DNA of 64,000 nt from Orrella daihaiensis (GCF_022811525.1 NZ_CP063982.1:1116001-1180000); one strand, 5' to 3'; shown: positions 46,112 to 54,746, numbered from the stretch's first letter. The notes: generated from the letters alone by a model not told the origin. Numbers and translations: made by a program.

Positions 46112-46912
46112 ATGACGCTTTTGTCGGTGGGGGCAGTAGTGACGTTTGCGCCAAGTCAGGCTTCAGACAATCGGTCGCTTGCGCGTGGTTTGGAGATCTT
46201 GCGGGCTTTCAAGCCTGGCCTTAGCGCTTTAACCAACAGCGAGATTGCCGAGCGCACCGGACTGCCTCGCTCAACGGTGAGTCGGTTAACCGGCACCCTG
46301 GTTCGTGCGGGATTTTTGTTGCATGATGCAAAGCTGGGCGGCTATCGGTTAAGCGCGACCGTGGTGGGCATGTCGCACGTGATGCTCAGTGGCTCGCTGA
46401 TACTGAAAGAGGCATTGCCGCTGATGCAGACAGTGGGTCGACAGATGCGAGTCAATGTGGGGCTGGCGGTGGCCGATCATGACGATATGATTTATCTTGA
46501 GAATCTGCCCTTTGGCCCCAAGGCGAGTTTGCGTAAAGTGGTGGTCGGTCAGCGGGTTCCGGTGGCGCTCACCGCGCTTGGGCGGGCGTATCTCAGTACG
46601 CTGGATCAAAAAACACTGTCACATACGTTGGCCATACTGAAGCGGCGCCATCGGCGCGATTGGGACAAACTCTATCTGCAAATCATCTCTGATATGCAAA
46701 CTACCCAAGAACAAGGCTATTGTGCGGTGGCTTGGCAGCCTGGCGTGGTGTCGATCGCCGCGCCACTTGAAATCGTCAACGAACCGGTGCACTTGCTCAA
46801 TATGAGTCTATATACCGACGACAGTCTTACCCGCGTGGCGCAGGTGCTCTCGCCCGCGCTTGTGCGTTTGCGAGATGCGATCTTGCTGAGGCTGGCCAAA
46901 CTTGCTGTTTGA
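46112..46912 (+). CDS. IclR family transcriptional regulator
   Basis: This 266-residue DNA-binding regulator has an N-terminal winged helix-turn-helix (RSLARGLEILRAF, then NSEIAERTGLPRSTVSRLTGTL) and a C-terminal IclR effector domain (about 100-250: VADHDDMIYLEN, GQRVPVALTALGRAYLS, GYCAVAWQPGVVSIAAPL). IclR proteins sense small carbon metabolites. It is divergent from the PfkB-like kinase with 125 bases between starts, a classical local regulator arrangement. The ATG at 46,112 lacks a strong ribosome-binding site. Confidence 0.92.
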   Translation: MTLLSVGAVVTFAPSQASDNRSLARGLEILRAFKPGLSALTNSEIAERTGLPRSTVSRLTGTLVRAGFLLHDAKLGGYRLSATVVGMSHVMLSGSLILKEALPLMQTVGRQMRVNVGLAVADHDDMIYLENLPFGPKASLRKVVVGQRVPVALTALGRAYLSTLDQKTLSHTLAILKRRHRRDWDKLYLQIISDMQTTQEQGYCAVAWQPGVVSIAAPLEIVNEPVHLLNMSLYTDDSLTRVAQVLSPALVRLRDAILLRLAKLAV

Positions 46913-46916
46913 GGAC

Positions 46917-47453
46917 TTAGTGCTTGGTGGCGTTCAGAGGATCTAAATCATCGAGGCCGTCAATGCCGTCTAGTTTTGTAGAGGTATTTGCATCATGCCC
47001 CACGCCCTCAAAGTTCGGGTTGCTTGCATCATCATCGATGTCCTCTGGCAGTTCTGGCTCCTCGAGCGCAAAAGGCAATAACATGGCCAGTTCCGGGGCG
47101 ACATCAAATACCTCGCCCTCGGGGTCAAGTCGCACAAACCGCTCGTCGTGGTCAGGGGTGATTTCAATGGCCCAGAGAAAGGCGCAGTCGTAAGCGACTT
47201 TGTCTGCCTCAAGACCACCGCGCTGACCGAGCACCTGTGTGCCAGGTCCGCCCATTTGCACACGCACGATGTCCTCGCCGACGTCTTCGTCCTGATCCAG
47301 TGCTCTGGCAAAGATGACCCACTGCGCGCCCTCTGTCTCACCGACCTCAGCCAGAATGGCTGTGCCCATGTAGGCCGTTAGCGCATCGGCAGTCTTGCCC
47401 AGCATGGCAAGCTCGGGATCGGTGAACGCAAGTTCGGGTTTTGCAGTGGTCAT
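46917..47453 (-). CDS. Conserved-looking acidic hypothetical protein
   Basis: The family is not recognised. ATG at 47,453 (MTTAKPELAF) gives about 178 residues; an upstream start at 47,507 would add 18 residues without clear purpose. It is very acidic, with a Glu/Asp-rich C-terminal half (LPEDIDDDASNPN, DGIDGLDDLDPLN) and no membrane segments or Cys-rich motifs. It is divergent from the EttA gene and convergent to the IclR gene (4 bases between stops). Probably a soluble cytoplasmic protein. Confidence 0.65.
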   Translation of the reverse strand: MTTAKPELAFTDPELAMLGKTADALTAYMGTAILAEVGETEGAQWVIFARALDQDEDVGEDIVRVQMGGPGTQVLGQRGGLEADKVAYDCAFLWAIEITPDHDERFVRLDPEGEVFDVAPELAMLLPFALEEPELPEDIDDDASNPNFEGVGHDANTSTKLDGIDGLDDLDPLNATKH

Positions 47454-47569
47454 GATGAGCAGGCTGTCTTCAGACGGTTTTAAGTTGTGATTACTGTGGC
47501 AATCCACACGGTGGTTATGGATTGCACCTACAATGTTGTATTACTTACATTGCAACACACTTATCACTC

Positions 47570-49243
47570 ATGGCTCAATACGTTTTTACGATGAACCGGG
47601 TAGGCAAGATCGTGCCACCCAAGAAGCAAATCCTGCGTGACATCTCTTTGTCTTTTTTTCCTGGCGCCAAAATAGGCGTGCTCGGACTAAATGGTGCCGG
47701 TAAATCGACCTTGCTCAAGATCATGGCCGGCATCGACAAGGAGATCGAAGGCGAGGCGACTCCCATGCCTGGTCTGGATATTGGGTACTTGCCTCAAGAG
47801 CCGCAACTAAACCCCGATCACAGCGTGCGTGAATCGGTTGAAGAAGGCTTGGGGGCGGTAACTGCCGCGCGCAAGCGGCTAGACGAGGTCTATGCAGCGT
47901 ATGCTGAGCCCGATGCAGATTTTGATGCGTTGGCAGCTGAGCAGGCCGAGCTTGAAGCCGTCATTGCCGCTGCAGCGTCGTCTGGTTCAGACGACATCGA
48001 GGCTCAGATGGAAATCGCGGCTGATGCGTTACGCTTGCCCCCCTGGGACGCCAAGATCGGCAATCTCTCCGGTGGTGAGAAACGGCGTGTGGCCTTGTGC
48101 CGTTTGCTGTTGGCAAAGCCCGATATGCTGCTGCTCGATGAGCCCACCAACCACCTTGATGCTGAAAGTGTTGATTGGCTTGAGCAATTCCTGCAGAAGT
48201 TTCCAGGCACGGTGGTCGCTGTGACTCACGACCGCTACTTTCTGGACAATGCAGCACAGTGGATTCTGGAATTGGATCGCGGCCACGGCATTCCCTGGAA
48301 AGGCAACTACAGTTCCTGGCTCGAACAAAAGGAAGATCGCTTAAAGCAGGAAGAAGCCACTGAATCAGCACGACAAAAGACCATCCGCAAGGAACTGGAG
48401 TGGGTGCGCCAGAATCCCAAAGGTCGTCAGGCCAAGGCCAAGGCGCGTATGTCACGCTTTGAAGAACTCTCCTCGCACGAATATCAAAAGCGCAACGAAA
48501 CTTCAGAAATCTTCATCCCTGTAGCGGAGCGTTTGGGCAACGAAGTGGTGGAGTTCAAAAACGTCTCCAAGGCGTTTGGTGATCGTCTTTTGATTGACAA
48601 CTTGAGCTTCAAAGTGCCCGCTGGCGCGATCGTGGGCATTATTGGTCCTAACGGCGCGGGTAAGTCGACGCTATTTCGCATGATCTCTGGTCAAGAGCAG
48701 CCCGATAACGGGGAAGTGGTCATTGGTCAGACCGTCAAGCTCGCGTTTGTTGATCAGTCACGCGATGCTTTGCCCAATGGCAAATCTGTGTTTGAAGCGA
48801 TCTCAGATGGCGCAGACCTTTTGACGGTGGGCCGCTTTGAGATGCCTGCCCGTGCCTACCTGGGTCGCTTTAACTTCAAGGGCACGGACCAAAGCAAGCA
48901 AGTTGGCCAGTTGTCTGGTGGTGAACGTGGCCGCCTGCATTTGGCCAAGACGCTTCTGGAAGGCGGCAACCTCTTGATGCTTGACGAACCGTCAAACGAC
49001 CTGGATGTTGAAACCTTGCGTGCATTGGAAGACGCATTGCTTGAGTTTGCCGGTAGTGTGATGGTCATTAGCCACGACCGCTGGTTCCTCGATCGCATTG
49101 CGACTCATATTCTGGCGTTTGAAGGCGACTCGCAAGTCGTGTTCTTTGATGGCAACTACCAGGAATACGAAGCTGACAAGAAGCGCCGCTTGGGTGAAGC
49201 GGGTGCCGCGCCCAAGCGCATTCGCTACAAGGCCTTGAAGTAG
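47570..49243 (+). CDS. ettA: Energy-dependent translational throttle protein EttA (ABC-F)
   Basis: This cytoplasmic ABC-F ATPase binds the ribosomal E site and gates translation according to the ATP/ADP ratio. ATG at 47,570 (MAQYVFTMNRVGKIVPPKK) gives 557 residues, the normal length. Two ABC domains are present: Walker A GLNGAGKST and GPNGAGKST; signatures LSGGEKRRVALCR and LSGGERGRLHLAK; Walker B LLLDEPTNHLDAES and LMLDEPSNDLDVET. Between them are the EttA arm insertion and the linker (ELEWVRQNPKGRQAKAKARM). The N-terminal sequence is diagnostic for EttA rather than Uup or YheS. Confidence 0.96.
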   Translation: MAQYVFTMNRVGKIVPPKKQILRDISLSFFPGAKIGVLGLNGAGKSTLLKIMAGIDKEIEGEATPMPGLDIGYLPQEPQLNPDHSVRESVEEGLGAVTAARKRLDEVYAAYAEPDADFDALAAEQAELEAVIAAAASSGSDDIEAQMEIAADALRLPPWDAKIGNLSGGEKRRVALCRLLLAKPDMLLLDEPTNHLDAESVDWLEQFLQKFPGTVVAVTHDRYFLDNAAQWILELDRGHGIPWKGNYSSWLEQKEDRLKQEEATESARQKTIRKELEWVRQNPKGRQAKAKARMSRFEELSSHEYQKRNETSEIFIPVAERLGNEVVEFKNVSKAFGDRLLIDNLSFKVPAGAIVGIIGPNGAGKSTLFRMISGQEQPDNGEVVIGQTVKLAFVDQSRDALPNGKSVFEAISDGADLLTVGRFEMPARAYLGRFNFKGTDQSKQVGQLSGGERGRLHLAKTLLEGGNLLMLDEPSNDLDVETLRALEDALLEFAGSVMVISHDRWFLDRIATHILAFEGDSQVVFFDGNYQEYEADKKRRLGEAGAAPKRIRYKALK

Positions 49244-49279
49244 GGAACCGGCAAAAGCAAATAAGCAAAGGAGACCGTC

Positions 49280-49831
49280 ATGATCCGACGCCTGTCAGCA
49301 GCACACTCGGTTTTACTGATCGTTGACATGCAGGCCTCGTTGATGCCGGTCATTGACCAGGGCGATCTTCGTATTGCGGCGGCTAAACGTCTGGCCGATG
49401 CGGCCAAGCTGCTAAACATCCCGGTGCTGGCCACTGAACACCTGGCCGACAAGCTCGGCCACACCGTCGAGCCCTTGCTAAGCGACCTTCAAGCCGTTTG
49501 CAACAAGACTCACTTTGACGGCACGAAAGAAGATCATTTTGAAGCGTTCATGCCGCCCGGCCGATCACAAGTCGTGGTATGCGGTGCTGAAGCGCATGTG
49601 TGTGTGATGCAAACCGCGCTTGGGGTGTTGCAAAGCGGGCGAGAGGTCTGGATGGCCTCTGATGCCTGCGGCTCACGTCACGATGAGGATCGTGTGCTTG
49701 GGCTGGGTCGACTGGCCAATGCTGGTGCTGAATTGGTGTCATCCGAGATGGTGATGTTCGAGTGGCTGGTGCACGCTGATCACCCGAAGTTTCGGGACGT
49801 GTTGGCGGTGATCAAATCCAAGGATGGGTGA
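49280..49831 (+). CDS. Isochorismatase-family cysteine hydrolase
   Basis: This 183-residue Rossmann-like hydrolase of the isochorismatase/nicotinamidase superfamily has a visible catalytic triad: D16 (LLIVDMQ), K76 (CNKTHFDG) and C108 (GAEAHVCVMQTAL). GAEAHVCV..TA places it in the YcaC-like branch, whose substrates are mostly unknown. The start follows AAAGGAGACCGTC, a strong ribosome-binding site. It lies 36 bases after ettA and may be co-transcribed. Confidence 0.9.
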   Translation: MIRRLSAAHSVLLIVDMQASLMPVIDQGDLRIAAAKRLADAAKLLNIPVLATEHLADKLGHTVEPLLSDLQAVCNKTHFDGTKEDHFEAFMPPGRSQVVVCGAEAHVCVMQTALGVLQSGREVWMASDACGSRHDEDRVLGLGRLANAGAELVSSEMVMFEWLVHADHPKFRDVLAVIKSKDG

Positions 49832-49979
49832 GTTTGTAGCCTGGGTGTCAAGATTCCTGCTTGGGTTTGAGTGGTCTGGTACGGTTCGTTCGTGGATCAC
49901 GCATACAAAACGTGTAGTGAGGTTAATCGGTAGACAAGGGGTGGTGTGTGCGCGACCGCGAGAAACATCCGTAGTCAAT

Positions 49980-50007
49980 AAAAAAGCCCCTTTTTTGGGT
50001 TTTTTAC
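49980..50007. terminator. Terminator-like A/U-flanked hairpin
   Basis: AAAAAAGCCC and GGGTTTTTT flank a T-rich loop. It could end transcripts of the isochorismatase-family gene. It looks like a degenerate version of the strong terminator next to intact minE, at the same place relative to the minE-like sequence. Confidence 0.55.
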
Positions 50008-50009
50008 AG

Positions 50010-50098
50010 GCTCAGATCGAGTCATTCAACTTGCTGTGTTTCGATCTTGATCTCAAGTGCCCCGAGTGAGTTCTAGTGCTCAGAATCGACCCAAACAC
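50010..50098 (-). pseudogene. Relic of a minE 3' end
   Basis: About 60 bases up to 50,070 align with the end of minE (50,835-50,895) at roughly 70% identity without gaps, and weaker similarity continues to about 50,098. In the minE frame the relic reads SLGALEIKIETQQVE-stop, against SLEVLEVKIEIQQDQ-stop in intact MinE. An in-frame TAG lies three codons before that segment. The stop codons are 823 bases apart, and parDE lies between the copies. This is seen directly; that it marks an insertion or duplication boundary is inference. Confidence 0.7.
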
Positions 50099-50201
50099 GG
50101 TCGAAATTCCATCCCGCGGATGCCAAAAAATATCAGACTTTGACATATATGGATACAATGAGGTGGTAACAATGCATATTTCAAGTGTTAGGAGTCTCCC
50201 G

Positions 50202-50456
50202 GTGGGCATGAACATAAACCTTACTCCGTACCTCGAACGCATGGTTCGACAGAAAGTTGAGTCGGGCCTTTATACGTCGGCTAGCGAAGTACTGCGTGAA
50301 GCTCTTCGGCTTATGGAGCAGCAGGACAATTTGCAAGCGGCAAAACTCCAACAACTACGGCAAGATATTCAAGCTGGCATTGCTAGCGGCACCTCCACGG
50401 CTTGGGATTCTGAACAGATTAAGCGTAACGCGCGCGCCGCACGCCAAGGTAAGTGA
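50202..50456 (+). CDS. parD: ParD-like antitoxin (ribbon-helix-helix, type II)
   Basis: This antitoxin of a ParDE module neutralises ParE and represses its own promoter. The conserved part NINLTPYLERMVRQKVESGLY followed by SASEVLREALRLMEQQ is typical of ParD-family ribbon-helix-helix proteins; the C-terminal tail (about 45-84) would wrap ParE. GTG at 50,202 is chosen because AGGAG lies 7 bases upstream. ATG at 50,208 starts the conserved region, and ATG at 50,172 preceded by AGGTGG would add 10 residues. The toxin gene starts 4 bases after the stop. The module lies between two minE 3' ends, suggesting acquisition as a unit. Confidence 0.88.
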   Translation: MGMNINLTPYLERMVRQKVESGLYTSASEVLREALRLMEQQDNLQAAKLQQLRQDIQAGIASGTSTAWDSEQIKRNARAARQGK

Positions 50457-50460
50457 TACG

Positions 50461-50727
50461 GTGGCTCGAGTTGTATATAGGCCACTTGCTGGCGTAGACG
50501 TGACGGACATATGGAATTTCATCGCAGAGCAGAGCATTGCGCAGGCAGATGCCTGGATTGACCATTTGGAAGACAGATTGCAATTATTGGCCACGCAACC
50601 CTTAATGGGGCGCGCTCGCGAGGATTTGTATGAAAACTTGCGTAGCTATCCCTTTGGCCGGTACGTCATCTTTTACGTCCCGTTAAATGATGGCGTAGAC
50701 GTAGTCCGAGTGATTCATTCAGCATGA
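50461..50727 (+). CDS. parE: ParE-like toxin (RelE/ParE superfamily)
   Basis: The 88-residue toxin starts at GTG 50,461 (VARVVYRPLAGVDVTDIWNF), directly after the antitoxin. Family landmarks are the N-terminal strand and helix, PLMGRAREDL, LRSYPFGRYVIFYVP and a C-terminal DVVRVIHSA. ParE proteins act on DNA gyrase and related RelE proteins cleave mRNA; sequence alone suggests the ParE branch because of the ParD partner and the Y-P-F-G-R-Y-V-I-F-Y core. The usual longer C-terminal end (such as GARD) is missing after RVIHSA, so the toxin is slightly short. Confidence 0.88.
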   Translation: MARVVYRPLAGVDVTDIWNFIAEQSIAQADAWIDHLEDRLQLLATQPLMGRAREDLYENLRSYPFGRYVIFYVPLNDGVDVVRVIHSA

Positions 50728-50797
50728 GATATCGGACCAATGTTTGGTCTTGAGTAGCGGCGATGCTCAGGATTTGATTGCGATAACTTCGTGAGCA

Positions 50798-50833
50798 CCA
50801 GTTAAAAAGCCCCTTGCGGGGCTTTTTAACTGG
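50798..50833. terminator. Strong bidirectional terminator between parE and minE
   Basis: This is a perfect 16-base inverted repeat (CCAGTTAAAAAGCCCC and its complement) with a TTGC loop. The A and U runs on either side of the GC core make it work in both directions, ending parDE and minCDE transcripts. Confidence 0.9.
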
Positions 50834-50844
50834 CTCAGATCGAA

Positions 50845-51105
50845 TCACTGATCCTGCTGTATCTCGATTTTCACCTCGAGCACCTCAAGTGAATCCTGCC
50901 GTTCGAGATTGACCTTAATGTCGTTGGGATCGACCTTCACGTATTTGGATATCACCGCCACGAGTTCTTGCTGCAGCTGAGGCAGATAGTCGGGCGTGGC
51001 TTCGCTGCCGCCTGTGCGTTCGTGCGCCAGAATGATTTGCAGGCGTTCCTTGGCTACCGAGGCCGAGGTTTTTTTCTGGCCTAGAAGGAAAGACAAAAAC
51101 GACAT
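50845..51105 (-). CDS. minE: Cell division topological specificity factor MinE
   Basis: MinE drives pole-to-pole oscillation of MinCD so that the division septum forms at mid-cell. ATG at 51,105 follows AGGAGG at 6 bases and overlaps the minD stop by one base (TGATG), giving 86 residues. Features are the N-terminal amphipathic membrane-binding segment (MSFLSFLLG), the MinD-contact helix (ASVAKERLQIILAHER) and the C-terminal topological domain (YLPQLQQELVAVISKYV to LEVKIEIQQ). The length is normal. It is the last gene of minCDE. Confidence 0.96.
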   Translation of the reverse strand: MSFLSFLLGQKKTSASVAKERLQIILAHERTGGSEATPDYLPQLQQELVAVISKYVKVDPNDIKVNLERQDSLEVLEVKIEIQQDQ

Positions 51106-51920
51106 CACTTGCCTCCTAGCAGACGCTTGAACAACCCTGGCTTGTTGTATTCCACGAAGCGCAGCGGTTTTTCTTGACCGAGATAGCGATCCACGACGTC
51201 AGAGTAGGCTTCAGCCACATCGGAGCCTTTCAGGTGAATCGCGGGCAAGCCTTGGTTCGATGCCTGCAATACAGACTCGGATTCAGGAATCACGCCAATC
51301 AGTTTGATCCGTAAGATGTCTTCGATGTCTTTCAAAGACAACATTTCGCCTTCCTCGACACGCTTGGGGTTGTACCGTGTGAGCAGCAAGAACTCTTGCA
51401 CAGGCTCTAAACCCTCAACTGCGCGCTTGGACTTGGAGGCAAGAATGCCAAGAATACGATCCGAATCGCGCACTGACGAGACTTCGGGGTTGGTGACCAC
51501 GATCGCATCGTCAGCGAAGTAGGCTGCTAAGAGCGCGCCGGTTTCAATGCCCGCGGGCGAGTCGCAGACAATGTAGTCAAACCCCATGCCTTTTAAGTCA
51601 TTGATAACTTTTTCCACACCTTCTTGCGACAGTGCGTCTTTGTCACGTGTCTGCGAAGCTGGCAAGATAAAGAGATTCTCGAGGTTCTTGTCTTTGATCA
51701 GCGCCTGATTCAAAGTGGCTTCACCTTGAATGACGTTCACAAAATCGTATACCACACGGCGCTCGCAGCCCATGATGAGGTCAAGGTTACGCAAGCCGAC
51801 ATCAAAGTCAATCACAGCTGTTTTAAAGCCGCGCATGGCCAGGCCTGAAGAGAAACTGGCGCTGGTGGTGGTCTTGCCTACGCCACCTTTACCTGAAGTC
51901 ACCACTACGATTCGAGTCAT
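51105..51920 (-). CDS. minD: Septum site-determining ATPase MinD
   Basis: This membrane-associated P-loop ATPase recruits MinC and is stimulated by MinE. ATG at 51,920 (MTRIVVVTSGKGGVGKTT) matches the usual N-terminus and gives 271 residues. The deviant Walker A SGKGGVGKTTT, the switch regions FDVGLRNLDLIMGCERRVVYDF and CDSPAGIETGA, and the C-terminal amphipathic membrane-targeting helix (KPGLFKRLLGG) are all present. It is followed by minE and preceded by minC. Confidence 0.97.
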   Translation of the reverse strand: MTRIVVVTSGKGGVGKTTTSASFSSGLAMRGFKTAVIDFDVGLRNLDLIMGCERRVVYDFVNVIQGEATLNQALIKDKNLENLFILPASQTRDKDALSQEGVEKVINDLKGMGFDYIVCDSPAGIETGALLAAYFADDAIVVTNPEVSSVRDSDRILGILASKSKRAVEGLEPVQEFLLLTRYNPKRVEEGEMLSLKDIEDILRIKLIGVIPESESVLQASNQGLPAIHLKGSDVAEAYSDVVDRYLGQEKPLRFVEYNKPGLFKRLLGGK

Positions 51921-52035
51921 CGCGAGCACACCCTTACGTGTCAAATTAAAAAATAATTACATCAAACATTCATTCGTCGTTAACAGCAACGTTTCGGTTA
52001 GTTGCTATTGACATTGACCTCTATTATGGCTGAAT

Positions 52036-52827
52036 TCAGTCACCTAAGGGTTCAAGGCGCAAAGCCTGGTCCTTTAAAAACACCATGGCTGGTTTCTTGC
52101 CCAGTATTGAGGGCAGGGCTGAGTCAATCACGCGGTAAACGCCAGCCACGGCCACCAGCTCGGCATCCAGACTGGTCGTAAAAATCCTTGCCTGCGAATC
52201 TCCACGTGCACCCGCCATGGCTTTGCCGCGCAGCGGACCGTAGACGTGAATGTTGCCATCAGCAATCACTTCAGCACCTTGGCTGACTACCCCCATGACC
52301 ACCAGGTCCGCATCGCGTGCGTATACGCGTTGCCCCGAGCGCAATGGGCCTTCGATCACCATCGTGGGTGAGCCAGCCGGTGCCGGCGGGGCAGCAACAG
52401 GGGCGGCGTCTTTCGCAGGCTCTGCGGCTGCCGTGTTGGCCTTGGGCACGGGTGTGGGTTTTTCTACGGGCTCGGCCACTTCGACTGCGGCCTGCGGGGC
52501 ACTGACCGTCTTCTGAGTGGCATTTGAGAGTTCCACATTGGCTAGGCCGTGTTCCAGTGCGCTTTGCGCCACATCACCGGCTGCCACGATACCAATGACG
52601 GGCAATCCGTGGTTTGAAAACGCTTCCAATAGATCGTCCCAGTTTGGTGACGTTTGCAGGCTGCTGGCATCAATGACCACTGATTCCCCGGCAAAAAAGC
52701 TACCAGCATCCGCCATGCGCTGATTCAGTGACTCAATAATGGTCTCGGTGTGATCACTGTGCAGCACGGCTCTTAGGGCGTAGAGCGTGGCACTTTTAAA
52801 TTCCAGGGCGGCAGTATTGGTGTTCAT
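52036..52827 (-). CDS. minC: Septum site-determining protein MinC
   Basis: This FtsZ-polymerisation inhibitor of the Min system has 263 residues: an N-terminal FtsZ-binding domain (about 1-110), an Ala/Pro-rich linker (about 120-155, AEVAEPVEKPTPVPKANTAA-like) and a C-terminal right-handed beta-helix that dimerises and binds MinD (PLRSGQRVYARDADLVVMG, GAEVIADGNIHVYGPLRG, ARIFTTSLDAELVAVAG). The linker is longer than in Escherichia coli, as in other betaproteobacteria. It is first in the minCDE cluster; 115 bases separate its stop from the minD start. Confidence 0.95.
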   Translation of the reverse strand: MNTNTAALEFKSATLYALRAVLHSDHTETIIESLNQRMADAGSFFAGESVVIDASSLQTSPNWDDLLEAFSNHGLPVIGIVAAGDVAQSALEHGLANVELSNATQKTVSAPQAAVEVAEPVEKPTPVPKANTAAAEPAKDAAPVAAPPAPAGSPTMVIEGPLRSGQRVYARDADLVVMGVVSQGAEVIADGNIHVYGPLRGKAMAGARGDSQARIFTTSLDAELVAVAGVYRVIDSALPSILGKKPAMVFLKDQALRLEPLGD

Positions 52828-52868
52828 CGGTTACTTGACTGTATCTGTTCAGAGGAGTGTGTTGTGAT

Positions 52869-54653
52869 TCAGGTTTTGTTGGCTTGTGCAGCCCAGGTGT
52901 CTTTCAGGGTAGTCACGCGGTTAATCACCGGTAACCCGTTTTCACTGGCTTTGGCGTCTGGGGCGAAGTAACCGAGCCGTTCAAACTGCCAGACGGCCGT
53001 GTTCAAGTCAATCCCAGGCTCGAGCCAGCCATTGACCGTTTTAACCGAATCTGGATTTAAGTGATCCAGAAAATCACCGTCGCCGGCATCCGGATAGGCT
53101 TCAGTAAAGAGTCGGTCATAAAGTCGGATTTGAGCGGCAATCGCGTGCGTGGCACTAACCCAGGTCACCGTGCCTTTGACTTTGACGGCATCAGCCCCGG
53201 GCGTGCCACTGCGGGTGTCGGGCAGATACTCGGCATGTACTTCAGTGACACGGCCATGCTCGTCTTTGATGCACCCCGTACACGTCACCACGAAGGCGTA
53301 CTTCAGCCGCACTTGGTTGCCCGGGTACAGGCGGAAGTATTTCTTGGCCGGTTCTTCCATGAAATCTTCGCGTTCGATCCACAGTTCACGCGTGAAGGCA
53401 AACTCTCGCTGGCCCAATTCGGGCAGGTGAGGGTGGCGCGGGGCCTGGCACATCACGACTTGGTCTGCTGGCAGGTTTGTGATGACGAGCTTGACCGGGT
53501 CCAGAATCGCAACTGCCCGGGGGGCGACCGGATCCTGATCGTCTCTGAAGGCTTGTTCCAGCACGCTGTAGTCGATGCGCGAGTTAGCCTTTGATACGCC
53601 CGTTCTCTCACAAAACAACTTAATCGACGATGGGGTATAGCCGCGACGGCGCAAGCCCGCGATGGTCGGCATGCGTGGATCATCCCACCCTTGGACATGT
53701 CCCTCTTGCACGAGTTGCAAGAGCTTGCGTTTACTGGTCACCACATAACTCATGTTCAGCCGGGCGAACTCATACTGGTGTGGCAGCGGGCGCTTGAGCA
53801 GCCCTAAATCAGCCAGGGTGTTTAAGGTCCAGTCATAGAATGGGCGCTGATCCTCGAATTCGAGCGTGCAGATGCTGTGGGTGATGCCTTCCAAGGCGTC
53901 TTCAACCGGGTGCGCCCAGCTGTACATGGGGTAAATGCACCAGGCATCACCCGTGCGGTGATGATGGGCGTGGCGGATGCGGTAAATCACGGGGTCGCGC
54001 AGGTTGATGTTGGGCGAAGCCATGTCGATGCGCGCGCGCAGCGCCATCGCGCCATCTGGGTGCTGGCCAGCACGCATTTCAGCAAATCGCTGCAGCGACG
54101 CTTGGGCCGGTCGATCACGCCACGGGCTGTTGGTGCCAGGCGAGGTCAATGTGCCGCGATTGGTGCGCATCTGGTCTGCGCTTTGCTCATCCACGTAGGC
54201 CAGATTGGCATTGATGAGCGCACAGGCGAATTGGTACATCACCTCGAAGTAGTCGCTGGCAAAGTAGAGGTGGGATTGATCCCCCGGTTGGTCGCTGTGT
54301 TGCCAGTCATAACCCAGCCACTTGACCGCATCCATGATGGCTTCTACGTAGGCCTGTTCCTCTTTCTCAGGGTTGGTGTCATCAAAGCGCAAATGGCAAA
54401 TCCCGCCGTAATGGGCTGCCATGCCAAAGTTCACCCAGATGCTTTTGGCGTGCCCGATGTGTAGAAACCCATTGGGCTCAGGCGGAAACCGTGTGCGTAT
54501 GCGAGCCGAATCGATCGGTGCTTTGTCGAGCTCTCGTGCGGTGGCGGGCGGCGCTGCCCAGCGCTTGTCGCCAAACCGGTCGGCTTTCAAGTCTGCATCA
54601 ATGATTTGCCGTAAAAAGTTCGACGTACTGGCTTCGTGGTGTTGGTCTGTCAT
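52869..54653 (-). CDS. glnS: Glutamine--tRNA ligase
   Basis: This class I aminoacyl-tRNA synthetase charges tRNA-Gln with glutamine. The 594 residues carry the HIGH motif at 65-68 (PPEPNGFLHIGHAKSI), the KMSKS-type loop VVTSKRKLLQLV and the GlnRS-specific GWDDPRMPTIAGLRRRGYT, plus the C-terminal beta-barrel anticodon-binding domain (from about 360). Length is slightly above the Escherichia coli enzyme owing to a longer N-terminus. It lies just upstream of minC on the same strand, with 41 bases between, and may share transcription. Confidence 0.97.
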   Translation of the reverse strand: MTDQHHEASTSNFLRQIIDADLKADRFGDKRWAAPPATARELDKAPIDSARIRTRFPPEPNGFLHIGHAKSIWVNFGMAAHYGGICHLRFDDTNPEKEEQAYVEAIMDAVKWLGYDWQHSDQPGDQSHLYFASDYFEVMYQFACALINANLAYVDEQSADQMRTNRGTLTSPGTNSPWRDRPAQASLQRFAEMRAGQHPDGAMALRARIDMASPNINLRDPVIYRIRHAHHHRTGDAWCIYPMYSWAHPVEDALEGITHSICTLEFEDQRPFYDWTLNTLADLGLLKRPLPHQYEFARLNMSYVVTSKRKLLQLVQEGHVQGWDDPRMPTIAGLRRRGYTPSSIKLFCERTGVSKANSRIDYSVLEQAFRDDQDPVAPRAVAILDPVKLVITNLPADQVVMCQAPRHPHLPELGQREFAFTRELWIEREDFMEEPAKKYFRLYPGNQVRLKYAFVVTCTGCIKDEHGRVTEVHAEYLPDTRSGTPGADAVKVKGTVTWVSATHAIAAQIRLYDRLFTEAYPDAGDGDFLDHLNPDSVKTVNGWLEPGIDLNTAVWQFERLGYFAPDAKASENGLPVINRVTTLKDTWAAQANKT

Positions 54654-54746
54654 CGGGCGGTGTAACTGGGATTAATAGCCTGCTGCTATGTATGCTTTAG
54701 GGTGGTTTAAACCAAAGTCACATTTTGCCACGTCCGGTCTACACTT

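Larger units (their letters stand above)
49832..50201. other. Non-coding stretch before parD
   Basis: From left to right it holds about 140 bases without recognisable content, a terminator-like hairpin (49,980-50,007), a decayed minus-strand copy of the minE 3' end (50,010-50,098) and the parD promoter region. TTGACA at 50,140 and TACAAT at 50,154 are promoter-like but spaced too closely to be a simple -35/-10 pair. Confidence 0.6.

Noticed and set aside
53877..54464. Plus-strand frame of 195 codons opposite glnS
   Set aside because: It is antisense to a fully conserved glutaminyl-tRNA synthetase and shows no recognisable protein features.
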